A stretch of DNA of 64,000 nt from Nonomuraea sp. PA05 (GCF_008086045.1 NZ_VSEY01000021.1:124001-188000), one strand, 5' to 3'. Positions 1-8,396 are shown, counted from the stretch's first letter. Program-made: numbers and translations. The notes: a model not told the origin generated them from the sequence alone.

Positions 1-912
1 ATGCGCTGGGCGTACGAGGGAGTGATCTTCGAGCCGTCCGGCGTCGACCACCACTCCCCTGGCTCGGCGTGGATCGTGGGCGGCCAGCTCGTCGGCGAGG
101 TGTTCGGCGGGCAGCAGCCGATCGGCCCGATGTACGCCTTCGTCGGCATCACCGGCATGGCCAAGATGAGCAGTTCCAAGGGCGGCGTGCCGATCCCGGC
201 CGAGGCACTGGAGATCATGGAGGCGCCGCTGCTGCGCTGGCTGTTCGCCCGGCGCAAGCCTGCGCAGTCCTTCAAGATCGCCTTCGATCAGGAGATCCAG
301 CGGCTCTACGACGAGTGGGACTCCCTGGGCCGCAAGGTCGAGGCCGGGCAGGCTCAGCCCGCCGAGCTGGCCGCCTACAACCGGGCGGTGAGCACGGCCG
401 CCGGCCCGCTGCCCGCCACGCCGCACCCGGTCGCCTACCGCACGCTGGCCTCCGTCGTGGACATCACGACAGGGCACGCCGAGCAGACCCTGCGCATCCT
501 GCGCGACCTCGACGGCGTCGAGACGCTCGACGAGGTCAGTCCCCGGCTGGAGCGGGCGGAGCGCTGGGTGGAGCTGCACCTGCCCGCCGACCAGCGCACC
601 CGGGTGCGGGAGTCGCCTGACCAGGAGCTGCTCGACTCGCTCGGGCGGGCCGAGCGCGAGGGGTTGCGGCTGCTGGCCGACGGCCTCGACGACTGGACGC
701 TGGACGGGCTGACCGCGCTGGTGTACGGCGTGCCCAAGGTCCAGGCGGGGCTGCCCGCCGACGCCAAGCCCACGCCCGAGCTGAAGACGGCGCAGCGGGC
801 CTTCTTCACGCTGCTCTACCGCCTGCTCGTCGGCTCCGACACCGGCCCCAGGCTGCCCACGCTGCTGATGGCGGTGGGCGCCGACCGGGTGCGCAAGCTG
901 GTCGGCGTGTGA
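1..912 (+). CDS. lysS: Class I lysyl-tRNA synthetase, C-terminal 303 residues (5' end outside window)
   Basis: Charges tRNA-Lys with lysine in the cytoplasm. The KMSSSKG ATP-binding loop is at residues 55-61 of the visible part, preceded by the class I LysRS stretch GVDHHSPGSAW, and the rest is the alpha-helical anticodon-binding cage. Class I LysRS is normally 500-580 residues, so about 220-270 N-terminal residues including the HIGH motif lie left of the window; the ATG at base 1 is internal. The archaeal-type class I enzyme is the known form in many actinomycetes, in place of the class II LysS of most bacteria. The stop codon overlaps the next gene by four bases, so the two are probably cotranslated. 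Family assignment is confident; the gene is truncated only by the window edge. Confidence 0.93.
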   Translation: MRWAYEGVIFEPSGVDHHSPGSAWIVGGQLVGEVFGGQQPIGPMYAFVGITGMAKMSSSKGGVPIPAEALEIMEAPLLRWLFARRKPAQSFKIAFDQEIQRLYDEWDSLGRKVEAGQAQPAELAAYNRAVSTAAGPLPATPHPVAYRTLASVVDITTGHAEQTLRILRDLDGVETLDEVSPRLERAERWVELHLPADQRTRVRESPDQELLDSLGRAEREGLRLLADGLDDWTLDGLTALVYGVPKVQAGLPADAKPTPELKTAQRAFFTLLYRLLVGSDTGPRLPTLLMAVGADRVRKLVGV

Positions 913-1439
913 AGGGCGCCGTACTGATCACGGGGATCTCTGCGTCGGGCAAGTCGACCGTGGCGCAGGCGCTGGCCGAGCGCCTGCCGCGGGCGGCCCA
1001 CGTCCGGGGCGACACGTTCCGCCGGATGGTGGTCAGCGGGCGCGCCGACATGACGCCGGATTTGACCGGCGAGTCGATACGTCAGCTTCATCTTCGTTAC
1101 CGAATTGCAGCAAAAACAGCGGACATGTATTTCGATGCCGGATTCACGCCGATTGTTCAGGATGTCATTCTCGGTGGGGATTTGGAGCTGTTCACGAAGT
1201 TGGTCGGTACGCGCCCCCTGCACGTGATCGTCCTGGCCCCCGACGCCGCCGAGGTGGAGCGCCGCGAGGCCGCCCGCGCCAAGTCCGGCTACGCGGGCGG
1301 CTGGACGATTGCCCAGCTCGACGCGTCACTACGGCACGAGACCCCCCGCCTCGGCCTGTGGCTCGACACCACCCGGCAGAGCGCCGGGGAGACCGTGGAC
1401 GAGATCATCGCCAGGGCGGGGGAGGCCCAAATCGCCTGA
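909..1439 (+). CDS. P-loop (AAA_33/CPT-like) nucleoside-triphosphate kinase
   Basis: 176-residue protein with a Walker A motif GISASGKST at residues 9-17 and little else of known function. The fold type (P-loop first, short, no HTH) fits the AAA_33 / chloramphenicol-phosphotransferase / APS-kinase group, which phosphorylates small molecules or RNA ends; the substrate cannot be inferred. The GTG start overlaps the lysS stop (GTGTGA), implying translational coupling with lysyl-tRNA synthetase. The middle of the gene, about 1075-1200, is clearly AT-richer than both ends, with TTT, ATT, GCA and AAA codons rare in neighbours. A frequent lysS partner would suggest a tRNA-linked role, but that is inference. 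Confidence 0.75.
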   Translation: MKGAVLITGISASGKSTVAQALAERLPRAAHVRGDTFRRMVVSGRADMTPDLTGESIRQLHLRYRIAAKTADMYFDAGFTPIVQDVILGGDLELFTKLVGTRPLHVIVLAPDAAEVERREAARAKSGYAGGWTIAQLDASLRHETPRLGLWLDTTRQSAGETVDEIIARAGEAQIA

Positions 1440-1512
1440 GATTTCGCCATACGCATGATCTATGCAAGGAGCTGTTAAGCGGTCTGCATGCGTCGGGGCG
1501 CACCTTGATGAC

Positions 1513-2250
1513 ATGAACAAGCAGCCTTTCGCCGCCAGCGTCAGCGTCATCGTTCCCGCGATGAACGAGGCCGAGAACCTTCCCCACGTCTTCGCGACGC
1601 TGCCCGACTGGATCGACGAGGTGATCCTCGTCGATGGCAACTCGACCGACGACACCATCGCCGTCGCGCGGAGGCTGCGCCCCGACCTGCGGGTCGTCGT
1701 GCAGAGCCGGCGCGGCAAGGGCAACGCCCTCATCGAGGGCTTCCAGGCCGCCCAGGGCGACATCATCGTCATGATCGACGCGGACGGGTCCACCGACGGC
1801 CGGGAGATCCGCTCCTTCGTCGCCACTCTGATGAACGGCGCCGACTTCGCCAAGGGCTCCAGGTACGCCCCTGGTGGCGGCTCGGACGACCTCAGTCCGA
1901 TCCGCTCGCTCGGCAACAAGGCCCTGACCGGCCTCACCAACTTCCTCTACGGCACCCGCTACACCGACCTCTGCTACGGCTACAACGCCTTCTGGGCCCG
2001 CCACCTCGACGCCCTCGACCTCGACTGCGACGGCTTCGAGATCGAGACCCTGATGAACGTCCGCGCCGCCCAGGCCGGTCTCATCATCCGCGAGGTCCCC
2101 AGCCACGAGCGCTCCCGCATCCACGGCGTCAGCAACCTGAACGCGGTGCGCGACGGCTGGCGGGTGCTCAGGACGATCTGGCGCGAGCGCGCCCGCGGCA
2201 CCGCCGTGACCGCGGCCGCCCAGGCCGCCCAAGTGGCACTCGCCAAGTAG
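1513..2250 (+). CDS. Glycosyltransferase family 2 (dolichyl-phosphate-mannose-synthase-like)
   Basis: About 245 residues. The GT-A fold is plain: VSVIVPAMNEAENL at the start, then VDGNSTDDT and the DAD metal-binding motif in MIDADGSTD. There is no C-terminal membrane segment, so it is a soluble or peripheral enzyme, likely moving a sugar from a nucleotide donor to a polyprenyl phosphate or other acceptor. The reading frame is open from 1462, but the ATG at 1513 begins a normal GT2 N-terminus and is preferred; no strong ribosome-binding site precedes either. The gene lies 72 bp after the P-loop kinase and 19 bp before the reductase, same strand. Substrate is unknown. Confidence 0.8.
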   Translation: MNKQPFAASVSVIVPAMNEAENLPHVFATLPDWIDEVILVDGNSTDDTIAVARRLRPDLRVVVQSRRGKGNALIEGFQAAQGDIIVMIDADGSTDGREIRSFVATLMNGADFAKGSRYAPGGGSDDLSPIRSLGNKALTGLTNFLYGTRYTDLCYGYNAFWARHLDALDLDCDGFEIETLMNVRAAQAGLIIREVPSHERSRIHGVSNLNAVRDGWRVLRTIWRERARGTAVTAAAQAAQVALAK

Positions 2251-2269
2251 GGAGTGACATCCTCGAACA

Positions 2270-3247
2270 ATGCGCTACATAGTGATCGGAGCAGGAGCAG
2301 TCGGGGGAACCATCGGCGCCCGCCTGTATCAAGGCGGGCACGAGGTCCTGCTCATCGCGAGAGGAGCCCACTACGAGGCCCTCCGGCGCGACGGCCTGCG
2401 ACTGATCACCCCCGAGTCCTCCGAGACCCTGGACATCCCCGCCGCCGACGGCCCCGTGCCCACGCGCGATGACGACGTGCTCATCCTGGCGACCAAGTCG
2501 CAGGACACGATCGCCGCGCTCGCGCCCTGGCCGGCCGACCTGCCCGTGGTGTGCGCCCAGAACGGCGTCGCCAACGAGCGCATGGTCCTGCGGCGGTTCG
2601 AGCGTGTCTACGGCATGTGCGTGTGGTTGCCCGCACAGATCCCCCAGCCCGGCGCCATCGCCGCCCACGGCCACCCCTACTCCGGCATACTGCACGTCGG
2701 CCGCTATCCACAGGGTGTGGACGACGACGGCCTCGCCGAGCGGATCGCCGACGACCTGAGCAAGCGCGGCCTCATCGGACGGGCCGTGCCCGACGTGATG
2801 CGCTGGAAGTACGCCAAGCTCCTCAGCAACCTGGGCAACGCCGCCCAGGCCCTCCTCGGCGGCGGCCCCGCCACGGCCGAGGTGGCCGAGCGCGCCAAGG
2901 CCGAGGCCACGGCCGTGCTGGAGCGCGCCGGCATCGCGTACACCAGCCCCGAGGAGGAGGCCGCGGTACGCGGCAACAAGGTCGACGCGCGCGAGATCGA
3001 GGGCGTCACCCGCAGCGGCGGGTCGTCGTGGCAGAGCCTGGCCAGGGCCGCCGGCTCGATCGAGGCCGACTACCTCAACGGCGAGATCGTCCTGCTGGGC
3101 CGCGAGCACGGGCTGGCCACCCCGGTCAACGAGACGCTGCGGCGCGAGGCCAACAGGTTCGCCCGCGAGAAGCAGGCGCCAGGCTCGATGCCGCTGGAGA
3201 CCCTGCGGTCCCTCATCGACGCGCGTTCCGCAGCCGGATCCCGCTGA
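2270..3247 (+). CDS. Ketopantoate reductase family (PanE/ApbA-like) NADPH oxidoreductase
   Basis: 325 residues. Rossmann motif GAGAVGG at residues 7-13 binds NADPH; the conserved catalytic region reads RWKYAKLLSNLGN (Lys and Asn as in PanE), and the C-terminal 6PGDH-like domain ends with the EADYLNGEI segment. PanE reduces 2-dehydropantoate to pantoate for coenzyme A synthesis, but actinomycetes carry several paralogues of unknown substrate, so no gene symbol is given. It closely follows the GT2 gene. Its last 35 bp overlap the 3' end of the convergent gene at 3213-3740, so the two mRNAs are complementary at their ends. Confidence 0.82.
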   Translation: MRYIVIGAGAVGGTIGARLYQGGHEVLLIARGAHYEALRRDGLRLITPESSETLDIPAADGPVPTRDDDVLILATKSQDTIAALAPWPADLPVVCAQNGVANERMVLRRFERVYGMCVWLPAQIPQPGAIAAHGHPYSGILHVGRYPQGVDDDGLAERIADDLSKRGLIGRAVPDVMRWKYAKLLSNLGNAAQALLGGGPATAEVAERAKAEATAVLERAGIAYTSPEEEAAVRGNKVDAREIEGVTRSGGSSWQSLARAAGSIEADYLNGEIVLLGREHGLATPVNETLRREANRFAREKQAPGSMPLETLRSLIDARSAAGSR

Positions 3248-3740
3248 ACTCCAGACTGCTGGCCGTCACCTGGTTCCAGAACGGCCACAGGTTGTCCAGC
3301 ACCCTGAGCTGGATCCCCGCCTGCTCGTGCAGCTCGAACAGGTCGCCCACCGGCTCGGGCGGGCCGAGCGGAATCACCGGCCCCCTGGAGACCACGGCGT
3401 GCGGCGGGTCGCCGATGGGCTTGAAGCCGGAGGCGGGCAGGCGGTAGGCGAACAGGCGCACGTCCATCAGCGCCTTCAGCCAGCAGTACTCGACGGCGTG
3501 CACCCGCTCGCCGCACCCGGCGCCGATGATCCGGGCCGCGTCCTCCTCTGTGGTGCGCGGCCCGCGCCAGGCCAGCGCGCGGGGGCAGGCTCTGGGGAAC
3601 CAGTAGTCGGGGCACCGGTCGTAGCCGACCGCCCACACGTACGGCTCGCTCTCTCTGCTGGTCACCGCCACGTGCGGCACGAAGCGCTCGATCGTCGGAT
3701 CTTCGGAGAAGTGCAGGACCTCGCCCCGCTCGGGTCTCAT
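3213..3740 (-). CDS. Conserved hypothetical protein (DUF6886-like)
   Basis: About 175 residues, no signal peptide or membrane segment. The opening HFSEDPTIERFVPHV and the later YWFPRACPR resemble an actinobacterial family I recall as DUF6886, function unknown; the assignment is from memory. Met at 3740 is preferred over 3752 because family members start a few residues before the HFSEDP motif. It is convergent with the PanE-like gene and divergent from the membrane protein at 3814. The mix of conserved Trp, Cys and His residues would suit an enzyme, but no catalytic motif is recognisable. Confidence 0.7.
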   Translation of the reverse strand: MRPERGEVLHFSEDPTIERFVPHVAVTSRESEPYVWAVGYDRCPDYWFPRACPRALAWRGPRTTEEDAARIIGAGCGERVHAVEYCWLKALMDVRLFAYRLPASGFKPIGDPPHAVVSRGPVIPLGPPEPVGDLFELHEQAGIQLRVLDNLWPFWNQVTASSLEFSGIRLRNARR

Positions 3741-3813
3741 GGACGCCATCATCGCGCATACCCGGCCGATCTACGGGCAGAGGAAACGCCTCTTACGACA
3801 AGGGGTGAGTTGG

Positions 3814-4206
3814 ATGATCGTACTGGGAGTTCTCCTGATCCTGCTCGCCGGCGCTGCTGTCGCTCTGGTGCTCACCGAGGAGAGCGCCAGGTACATCCTG
3901 TTCGGCTACACCTTCGAGCCCAACCACGTGGAGATGTTCCTCGCGGGGGCGGCCGCCGCGGCCGTCCTGCTGCTGGGACTGTGGATGCTGGGCTCGGGAT
4001 CGCGCAGGACCGCCAAGCAGCGCCGCCGACTGCGCAGCGCCAGGGCCGAGGCCTCCGACCGGGTCGCCCGGCTGGAGGGCGAGAAGCGAGACCTGGAGCG
4101 GAAGCTGGAGCGCGAGCACGCGCAGGCTGAGCAAGCTCAGACCGAGCACGCGCTCAGCGACCGCTCCGGTGACCGTCTCGTCGCCCGCGGCGAGAACCGG
4201 AGCTAG
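3814..4206 (+). CDS. Small membrane protein with two TM helices and cytoplasmic coiled coil (LapA-like)
   Basis: About 130 residues. TM1 (residues ~2-20, MIVLGVLLILLAGAAVALVL) and TM2 (~45-65, rich in Ala and Leu) are separated by a loop containing FGYTFEPN, then a charged heptad region (about 75-115, ERKLEREHAQ) predicts a coiled coil in the cytoplasm. This arrangement resembles LapA-domain proteins, which act as membrane scaffolds. An AAGGGG ribosome-binding site at 3801 sits 8 bp before ATG 3814; the frame is open further upstream to 3739 but that part lacks homology sense. No partner is identifiable. The gene ends just before the 22-bp palindrome at 4230. Confidence 0.7.
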   Translation: MIVLGVLLILLAGAAVALVLTEESARYILFGYTFEPNHVEMFLAGAAAAAVLLLGLWMLGSGSRRTAKQRRRLRSARAEASDRVARLEGEKRDLERKLEREHAQAEQAQTEHALSDRSGDRLVARGENRS

Positions 4207-4219
4207 GGCGCAGGCACCG

Positions 4220-4648
4220 TCAGACCGCGTTCGCGCTCTGGCGGGAGGGCACCAGCTTGCCCTCCCGCCAGAGCGCGAATCCGGTGATCACCGCTCCCAG
4301 CCCCTCCCAGAGCCCGACGCCGAAGAACTTGCCCGGCGCCGCTCCCGTCAGGACCAGCGTGGTGAAGACCGCGAACGTGACGAGCCTGAACGGCACGGTC
4401 CAGCGGAAGAACGGGGTGTAGTCGTGCGAGGCGGCGAACAGGTAGTAGACGCCCATGTTCACGGCCGCCATCGAGCTGGCGGCCATATAGACCAGCGTGT
4501 AGTCCCCGGCGGGACGCTCGTCGAGCACCTCGAATCCCAGCATGGCCAGCAGCGTGTCGGGCGAGATCAGCCCGAGCAGACCGAGTGCGAAGGCGAGGAA
4601 TCCGAAGACCGCGATGGTCCAGCCGGAGAAAGAACGCGGAAGACGCAC
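4220..4648 (-). CDS. Four-helix integral membrane protein, unknown function
   Basis: About 142 residues with four hydrophobic segments (beginning WTIAVFGFLAFALGLLGL, VYMAASSMAAVNMGVYYLF, FRLVTFAVFTTLVL and LGAVITGFALW). No enzymatic motif. A GTG at 4648 preceded by GGAAGGA is the best start; the frame is open to 4699 but that upstream part is the divergent promoter zone of the NIT kinase. The last 17 or so codons lie inside a perfect 22-bp inverted repeat (4230-4279), so the C-terminal sequence is dictated by a transcription-terminator-like hairpin. Confidence 0.68.
   Translation of the reverse strand: MRLPRSFSGWTIAVFGFLAFALGLLGLISPDTLLAMLGFEVLDERPAGDYTLVYMAASSMAAVNMGVYYLFAASHDYTPFFRWTVPFRLVTFAVFTTLVLTGAAPGKFFGVGLWEGLGAVITGFALWREGKLVPSRQSANAV
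4230..4279. terminator. Perfect 22-bp inverted repeat, bidirectional terminator-like hairpin
   Basis: Left arm 4230-4251 and right arm 4258-4279 are exact reverse complements, with a 6-nt loop (CCAGCT). It lies where the genes at 3814 (+) and 4220 (-) converge. There is no T tract on either side, as is common for actinomycete factor-independent hairpins. The hairpin is inside the coding end of the minus-strand gene. Confidence 0.75.
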
Positions 4649-4710
4649 AGAAATCCTTCCAAAGGGGGGTGTACTCTGCGAGGCGATCTCATCATGCACC
4701 CGGAGGTCGC

Positions 4711-6612
4711 ATGCCCCCCACGCGTGGCCGCCCCATCGCGCTGAAACTGCTCATCCTCCTGCTCGTTCCCCTGCTCTCCCTGGTGGGTCTGTGGGCGTTC
4801 GCGGCGGGCCTGACCGGCGGAGCCGGCATGCGCCTGTTGTCGATCACCGATTTGGCGACCAACCTGGCGCAACCGTCGGAGACCGTCAACATCGAGCTGC
4901 AGAAGGAGCGGCTGGCCTCGGTGGAGTTCCTGGTGACCGGGCAGGGCACGGCCGCCATGGCCGAGCAGCGCGGGCGCACCGACCGGGCCGTGAAGACCTT
5001 CCGCTCGCTGGCCGGTAACCTGCGCGACCTCTCACCCGAGATGACCACGCAGTTGCGCGCCCTGAACCTCAAGCTCGACCAGCTCGCCGACGTGCGCAAG
5101 GAAGTGGACGGCACGCTCGTCGCGCCACTCGACGTCATCGACGGCTACAGCCAGATCGTGGACGCCTCCTTCCGCATGTACGACGCCATGATCCTGGTTC
5201 CCGACATGGCCCTCTACCAGCAGGGCCGCGCGGTCACCATGCTCGGCGAGGCCAAGGAGGTGCTCTCCAGGGAGCGCGCGGTCATCGCGATCGTGCTCGC
5301 CACCGGCCGGGTCGAGCCGCGCGAGCGCGAGGCGTTCACGGGGATGGTCGCGACCAGGCGGCTGCTGTTCTCCCAGGCGCTGTCGCACCTCGACGGCAGC
5401 CTGCGCGGACCGTACGGCAAGATGGCCGACTCGCCCGTCTACGAGGAGTTCCTGCGGACCGAGGACGCCATCAAGGGGCAGGCGGCCGTCAACGGGCTGC
5501 CCGCGGGCGCGGCCACCTGGCCCATCGACGCCCAGAACCTGTGGGCCGCCGTCGAACGCAACCAGGCCAAGGCCACCCAGGGCATCGTGAGCCGGGTGAC
5601 GCCGACCGCCGTCGGCATGCTCGTCAAGATCGGCGTGGCGGGCGGTGTGGGTCTCATCGCGGTCATCGCCTCGATCCTGCTCTCGCTGCGCTTCCGCAAG
5701 CGCCTGGTCCGCGAGCTGGCCGGGCTGCGTGACGCGGCCACCGAGCTGGCCGAGGTACGGCTGTCGGGGCTGGTCAAGCGGCTGCGCACGAACACCGAGC
5801 CGCCGACGGCCGCCGAGGTGGCGCCGCTGGAGGTCAAGGCGCACACCTCCGAGGTCGCCGACATCGTCCGCGCCTTCAACGACGTGCAGTCGACGGCCGT
5901 CGAGGCCGCCGTCGACCAGGCCAGGCTGCGCCACGGCGTCAGCCAGGTCTTCGTCAACCTGGCCAGGCGCAACCAGTCGCTGCTGCACCGGCAGCTCCTG
6001 CAGCTCGACAGCATGGAGCGGGCCGAGGAGGCGCCGGAGACGCTGGCCGACCTGTTCAAGCTCGACCACCTGACCACGCGCATGCGCAGGCACGCCGAGA
6101 GCCTGATCATCCTCTCCGACCAGGCGCCGGGCCGCGGCTGGCGCAACCCGGTGCCGGTCCTCGACGTGCTGCGCGCCGCCGTGGCCGAGGTCGAGGAGTA
6201 CGAGCGGGTCGAGGTGATGCAGCCGCCGCCCGTCGCGCTGCTCGGCTCGGTGGTCACCGACGTCGCCCACCTGATGGCCGAGCTGATCGAGAACGCCACC
6301 CTCTTCTCGCCGCCGCAGACCCGGGTGGACGTGCGCAGCTCCGTCACCCCGCACGGCCTCGTCGTCGAGGTCGAGGACCGCGGCCTCGGCCTGCCGCGCA
6401 CCGAGCTGGACGAGCTGAACGACCGGCTGACCAACACCCCCGAGTTCGACCTGGCGCAGAGCGACCGGCTCGGGCTGTTCGTCGTCTCCAGGCTCGCGGC
6501 CAGGCACGGCATCAAGGTCGCCCTGGTGCCCTCGCCGTACGGCGGCCTGACCGCGGTGGTGGCCCTGCCGGCCGCCCTGCTCGCCGACCAGCCCGCGCTG
6601 GCCGGCAGGTGA
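4711..6612 (+). CDS. Orphan NIT-HAMP sensor histidine-kinase-like ATPase (CvnA/Nbr-type)
   Basis: 633 residues. TM1 (~10-32) and TM2 (~305-330) flank a ~270-residue extracytoplasmic region of the nitrate/nitrite-sensing (NIT) type. A HAMP follows, then a helical segment with LLHRQLLQLDSMER and LDHLTTRMRRHAESL in the place of the usual H-box, and a C-terminal HATPase domain with N-box ELIENATLFSPP (~526) and G1 box VEDRGLGLP. Such proteins head conservons (with roadblock, DUF742 and small GTPase genes), but none follow here, so it is an orphan copy. ATG 4711 has CGGAGG upstream. It starts MPPTRG, exactly as the paralogue at 61958. Ligand and phosphoryl acceptor are unknown. Confidence 0.87.
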   Translation: MPPTRGRPIALKLLILLLVPLLSLVGLWAFAAGLTGGAGMRLLSITDLATNLAQPSETVNIELQKERLASVEFLVTGQGTAAMAEQRGRTDRAVKTFRSLAGNLRDLSPEMTTQLRALNLKLDQLADVRKEVDGTLVAPLDVIDGYSQIVDASFRMYDAMILVPDMALYQQGRAVTMLGEAKEVLSRERAVIAIVLATGRVEPREREAFTGMVATRRLLFSQALSHLDGSLRGPYGKMADSPVYEEFLRTEDAIKGQAAVNGLPAGAATWPIDAQNLWAAVERNQAKATQGIVSRVTPTAVGMLVKIGVAGGVGLIAVIASILLSLRFRKRLVRELAGLRDAATELAEVRLSGLVKRLRTNTEPPTAAEVAPLEVKAHTSEVADIVRAFNDVQSTAVEAAVDQARLRHGVSQVFVNLARRNQSLLHRQLLQLDSMERAEEAPETLADLFKLDHLTTRMRRHAESLIILSDQAPGRGWRNPVPVLDVLRAAVAEVEEYERVEVMQPPPVALLGSVVTDVAHLMAELIENATLFSPPQTRVDVRSSVTPHGLVVEVEDRGLGLPRTELDELNDRLTNTPEFDLAQSDRLGLFVVSRLAARHGIKVALVPSPYGGLTAVVALPAALLADQPALAGR

Positions 6613-6616
6613 GCCC

Positions 6617-7480
6617 CTAGGGAAGAACTTGCAGAAGCGCCTGCTTCCTGGCCTTGGCGGGCTCGGCGATGCGCTGCGTCTCCTTCCCCGCGCCGTCGAG
6701 CACGACCAGCGTGTTGTGGGAGGCGCCCGCGACCCGGACGACCATCCGCCCGTCCTTCAGGTACAGGGCGCCGATCAGCTTGCCCTTGACCGCGGGCGCG
6801 CGCTTCTTGCCCGTCACCATGTCGAGGACGACCGGCTTGAACGCCGTCGGCCAGCTGCCGTCGCCCAGGGTGTCAGGGTTGGCCGGGACCTCCACGACGG
6901 CGTTGCGGCCGTTCGGCGACAGGCTCTGCACGTGGGTGATCCACGTGACGCCCTTCGCCCTGGCCGCCTTGCCGGTCTTGACGTCGAGCCGGTAGAGGGC
7001 GTTCGCCTCGCCGGTGTAGCCCGCGACGTACCGGCCGTCGGCGGACCAGGCGAGGTGGCACACGCCCGCCGACCTGCCGAGCCTGCGCGGGGCGGCGCTG
7101 CCGTCGGCCTTGACGGCCATGATCGTGTCGCCGCCCTGCGTGTACGCCACCTGCTTGGAGTCGGCGGACCAGACCGGGGTCAGGCACGGCGTGCCGCCCT
7201 GCAGCCCGCTGACGATCGTGGTGGTCTTCGCGCCATCCCTGACCTGGAGCTTGCCGCCCGTCGTCACCCAGGCCGCCTTCCTGCCGTCGGGGGAGGCGGC
7301 GTACTGGGGCATGGAGCCCGACTTGGCGATCGTGCTCCAGTCGCCGTCCTCGTACCTGTTGAGCTGGTTACCGGAGGCGGTGGCGTAGACGGCGGCTCCG
7401 GACAGCTCGGGTGCGGCGGCCGACGCCGGGAGCGAGGTGGTCAGGAGCGCGACGGCACCTGCCGCAACGAGAGTCTTCAT
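6617..7480 (-). CDS. Secreted beta-propeller (PD40/WD40-like) protein
   Basis: 287 residues with a Sec signal peptide (MKTLVAAGAVALLTTSLPASA, cleavage after ASA near residue 22). The mature part consists of repeated blades with PDGRKAAW, WSADSKQVAY, WSADGRYVAGY and SPNGRNAVVE, the signature of TolB/PD40 propellers. No catalytic domain is attached, so it is probably a binding or scaffold protein in the cell envelope. It is convergent with the NIT kinase (4-bp gap) and its start is 25 bp upstream of the MBL hydrolase stop, so the two minus-strand genes could be cotranscribed. Confidence 0.75.
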   Translation of the reverse strand: MKTLVAAGAVALLTTSLPASAAAPELSGAAVYATASGNQLNRYEDGDWSTIAKSGSMPQYAASPDGRKAAWVTTGGKLQVRDGAKTTTIVSGLQGGTPCLTPVWSADSKQVAYTQGGDTIMAVKADGSAAPRRLGRSAGVCHLAWSADGRYVAGYTGEANALYRLDVKTGKAARAKGVTWITHVQSLSPNGRNAVVEVPANPDTLGDGSWPTAFKPVVLDMVTGKKRAPAVKGKLIGALYLKDGRMVVRVAGASHNTLVVLDGAGKETQRIAEPAKARKQALLQVLP

Positions 7481-7505
7481 GACACGACATGGTGCCCGAG
7501 CCTGA

Positions 7506-8246
7506 TCACAGACGCAGGAACGGCTCGCTGAAGTGCGCGGTGGCCAGGATCGCCCGCTCGGCCCGCAGCGCGGCCAGCACCTCGGTCCTGCTGCGCGTGG
7601 CGGTCTCCTGGTCGTCGTCGTAGACGTAGGGCAGGCTGGGGTCGTCGAGCTGCACGGGGTGCAGCACCAGGTCGCCCGTCATGGCCACCTCGCCGACCCT
7701 GGCGATCTGGTGGCCGGGCGTGTGCCCCGGCGTGTGCCTGACGTGCACGCCGGGCGCCACCTCGGCGTCGCCGTCGACGACGTGGAGCTGCGCCTTGATG
7801 ACGGTGATGACGTCGTCCAGCACCGGGCCCCTGACGACGTCCAGGTCGGCCTGCTGCACCACGTAGCGGGCGTTGTCGAACATCGGCCGGCCATCGGCGA
7901 CCGCGCCCGAGGCGTGATCGCTGTGCAGGTGCGTGAGGACGACGGTGCCGATCTCGGCGGGCGTGACGCCGGCGGCGGCCAGCTCACCGGCCAGCGTGCC
8001 GGGAACGGGCGCCCAGCTCGACGCGGGCGAGCCCGCCCCGCCGATGCCGGTGTCGACCAGCGTCAGCCGATCCGCGGCGTCGCGGACCAGGTAGCAGTGG
8101 AAGTGCAGGACCCACGGCTCGTCCGGGAGATCGGAGCCGGGGAACGTCTCGGCCGGCGGGCGGCGGATCGCCGCTCCCATGGGGCCCACGGCGTCGCAGA
8201 GAGGTGTGATCTCGACGCCTGACACGGTTATCGGTTGATGCGGCAC
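7506..8246 (-). CDS. Metallo-beta-lactamase-fold hydrolase
   Basis: 246 residues. The zinc-binding motif HLHSDHASG (HxHxDH) is near residue 106, with the later metal ligands in HTPGHTPGH and MTGD. The layout (VDTGIGG before, GDLVLHP after) is that of soluble MBL-fold hydrolases related to lactonases; the substrate is not predictable. The start codon lies 10 bp from the stop of the small zinc-ribbon gene, so they are probably in one minus-strand transcript with the propeller gene. Confidence 0.85.
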   Translation of the reverse strand: MPHQPITVSGVEITPLCDAVGPMGAAIRRPPAETFPGSDLPDEPWVLHFHCYLVRDAADRLTLVDTGIGGAGSPASSWAPVPGTLAGELAAAGVTPAEIGTVVLTHLHSDHASGAVADGRPMFDNARYVVQQADLDVVRGPVLDDVITVIKAQLHVVDGDAEVAPGVHVRHTPGHTPGHQIARVGEVAMTGDLVLHPVQLDDPSLPYVYDDDQETATRSRTEVLAALRAERAILATAHFSEPFLRL

Positions 8247-8255
8247 TCGCCCAGA

Positions 8256-8396
8256 CTAGGCGGCCACGGGCTGCGCAGGAACGTACTCGTTCTCGAGGTC
8301 GGCGGCGTAGACGGCGCGGCAGCAGCTCGCGCACCGGTACATGATCGGGCCTTCGTCGAGTTCGCTGTGGCACCGCGGGCAGTTGACGGTCTTCAT
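8256..8396 (-). CDS. 46-residue zinc-ribbon microprotein
   Basis: Found by direct translation of the minus strand. The protein begins MKTVNCPRCHSELDEGP and carries two Cys pairs, CPRC (6-9) and CASC (22-25, followed by a further Cys), the geometry of a small zinc ribbon. A GGGGGAG ribbon-binding-site-like run lies 8-9 bp before ATG 8396. It is 10 bp upstream of the MBL hydrolase and probably heads that transcript. Small ribbons of this kind often bind nucleic acid or a protein partner, but no function can be assigned. Confidence 0.72.
   Translation of the reverse strand: MKTVNCPRCHSELDEGPIMYRCASCCRAVYAADLENEYVPAQPVAA

Noticed and set aside
4711..6612. Complete conservon at the first NIT kinase
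   Set aside because: No roadblock, DUF742 or small-GTPase gene follows; the next gene is a convergent secreted propeller.
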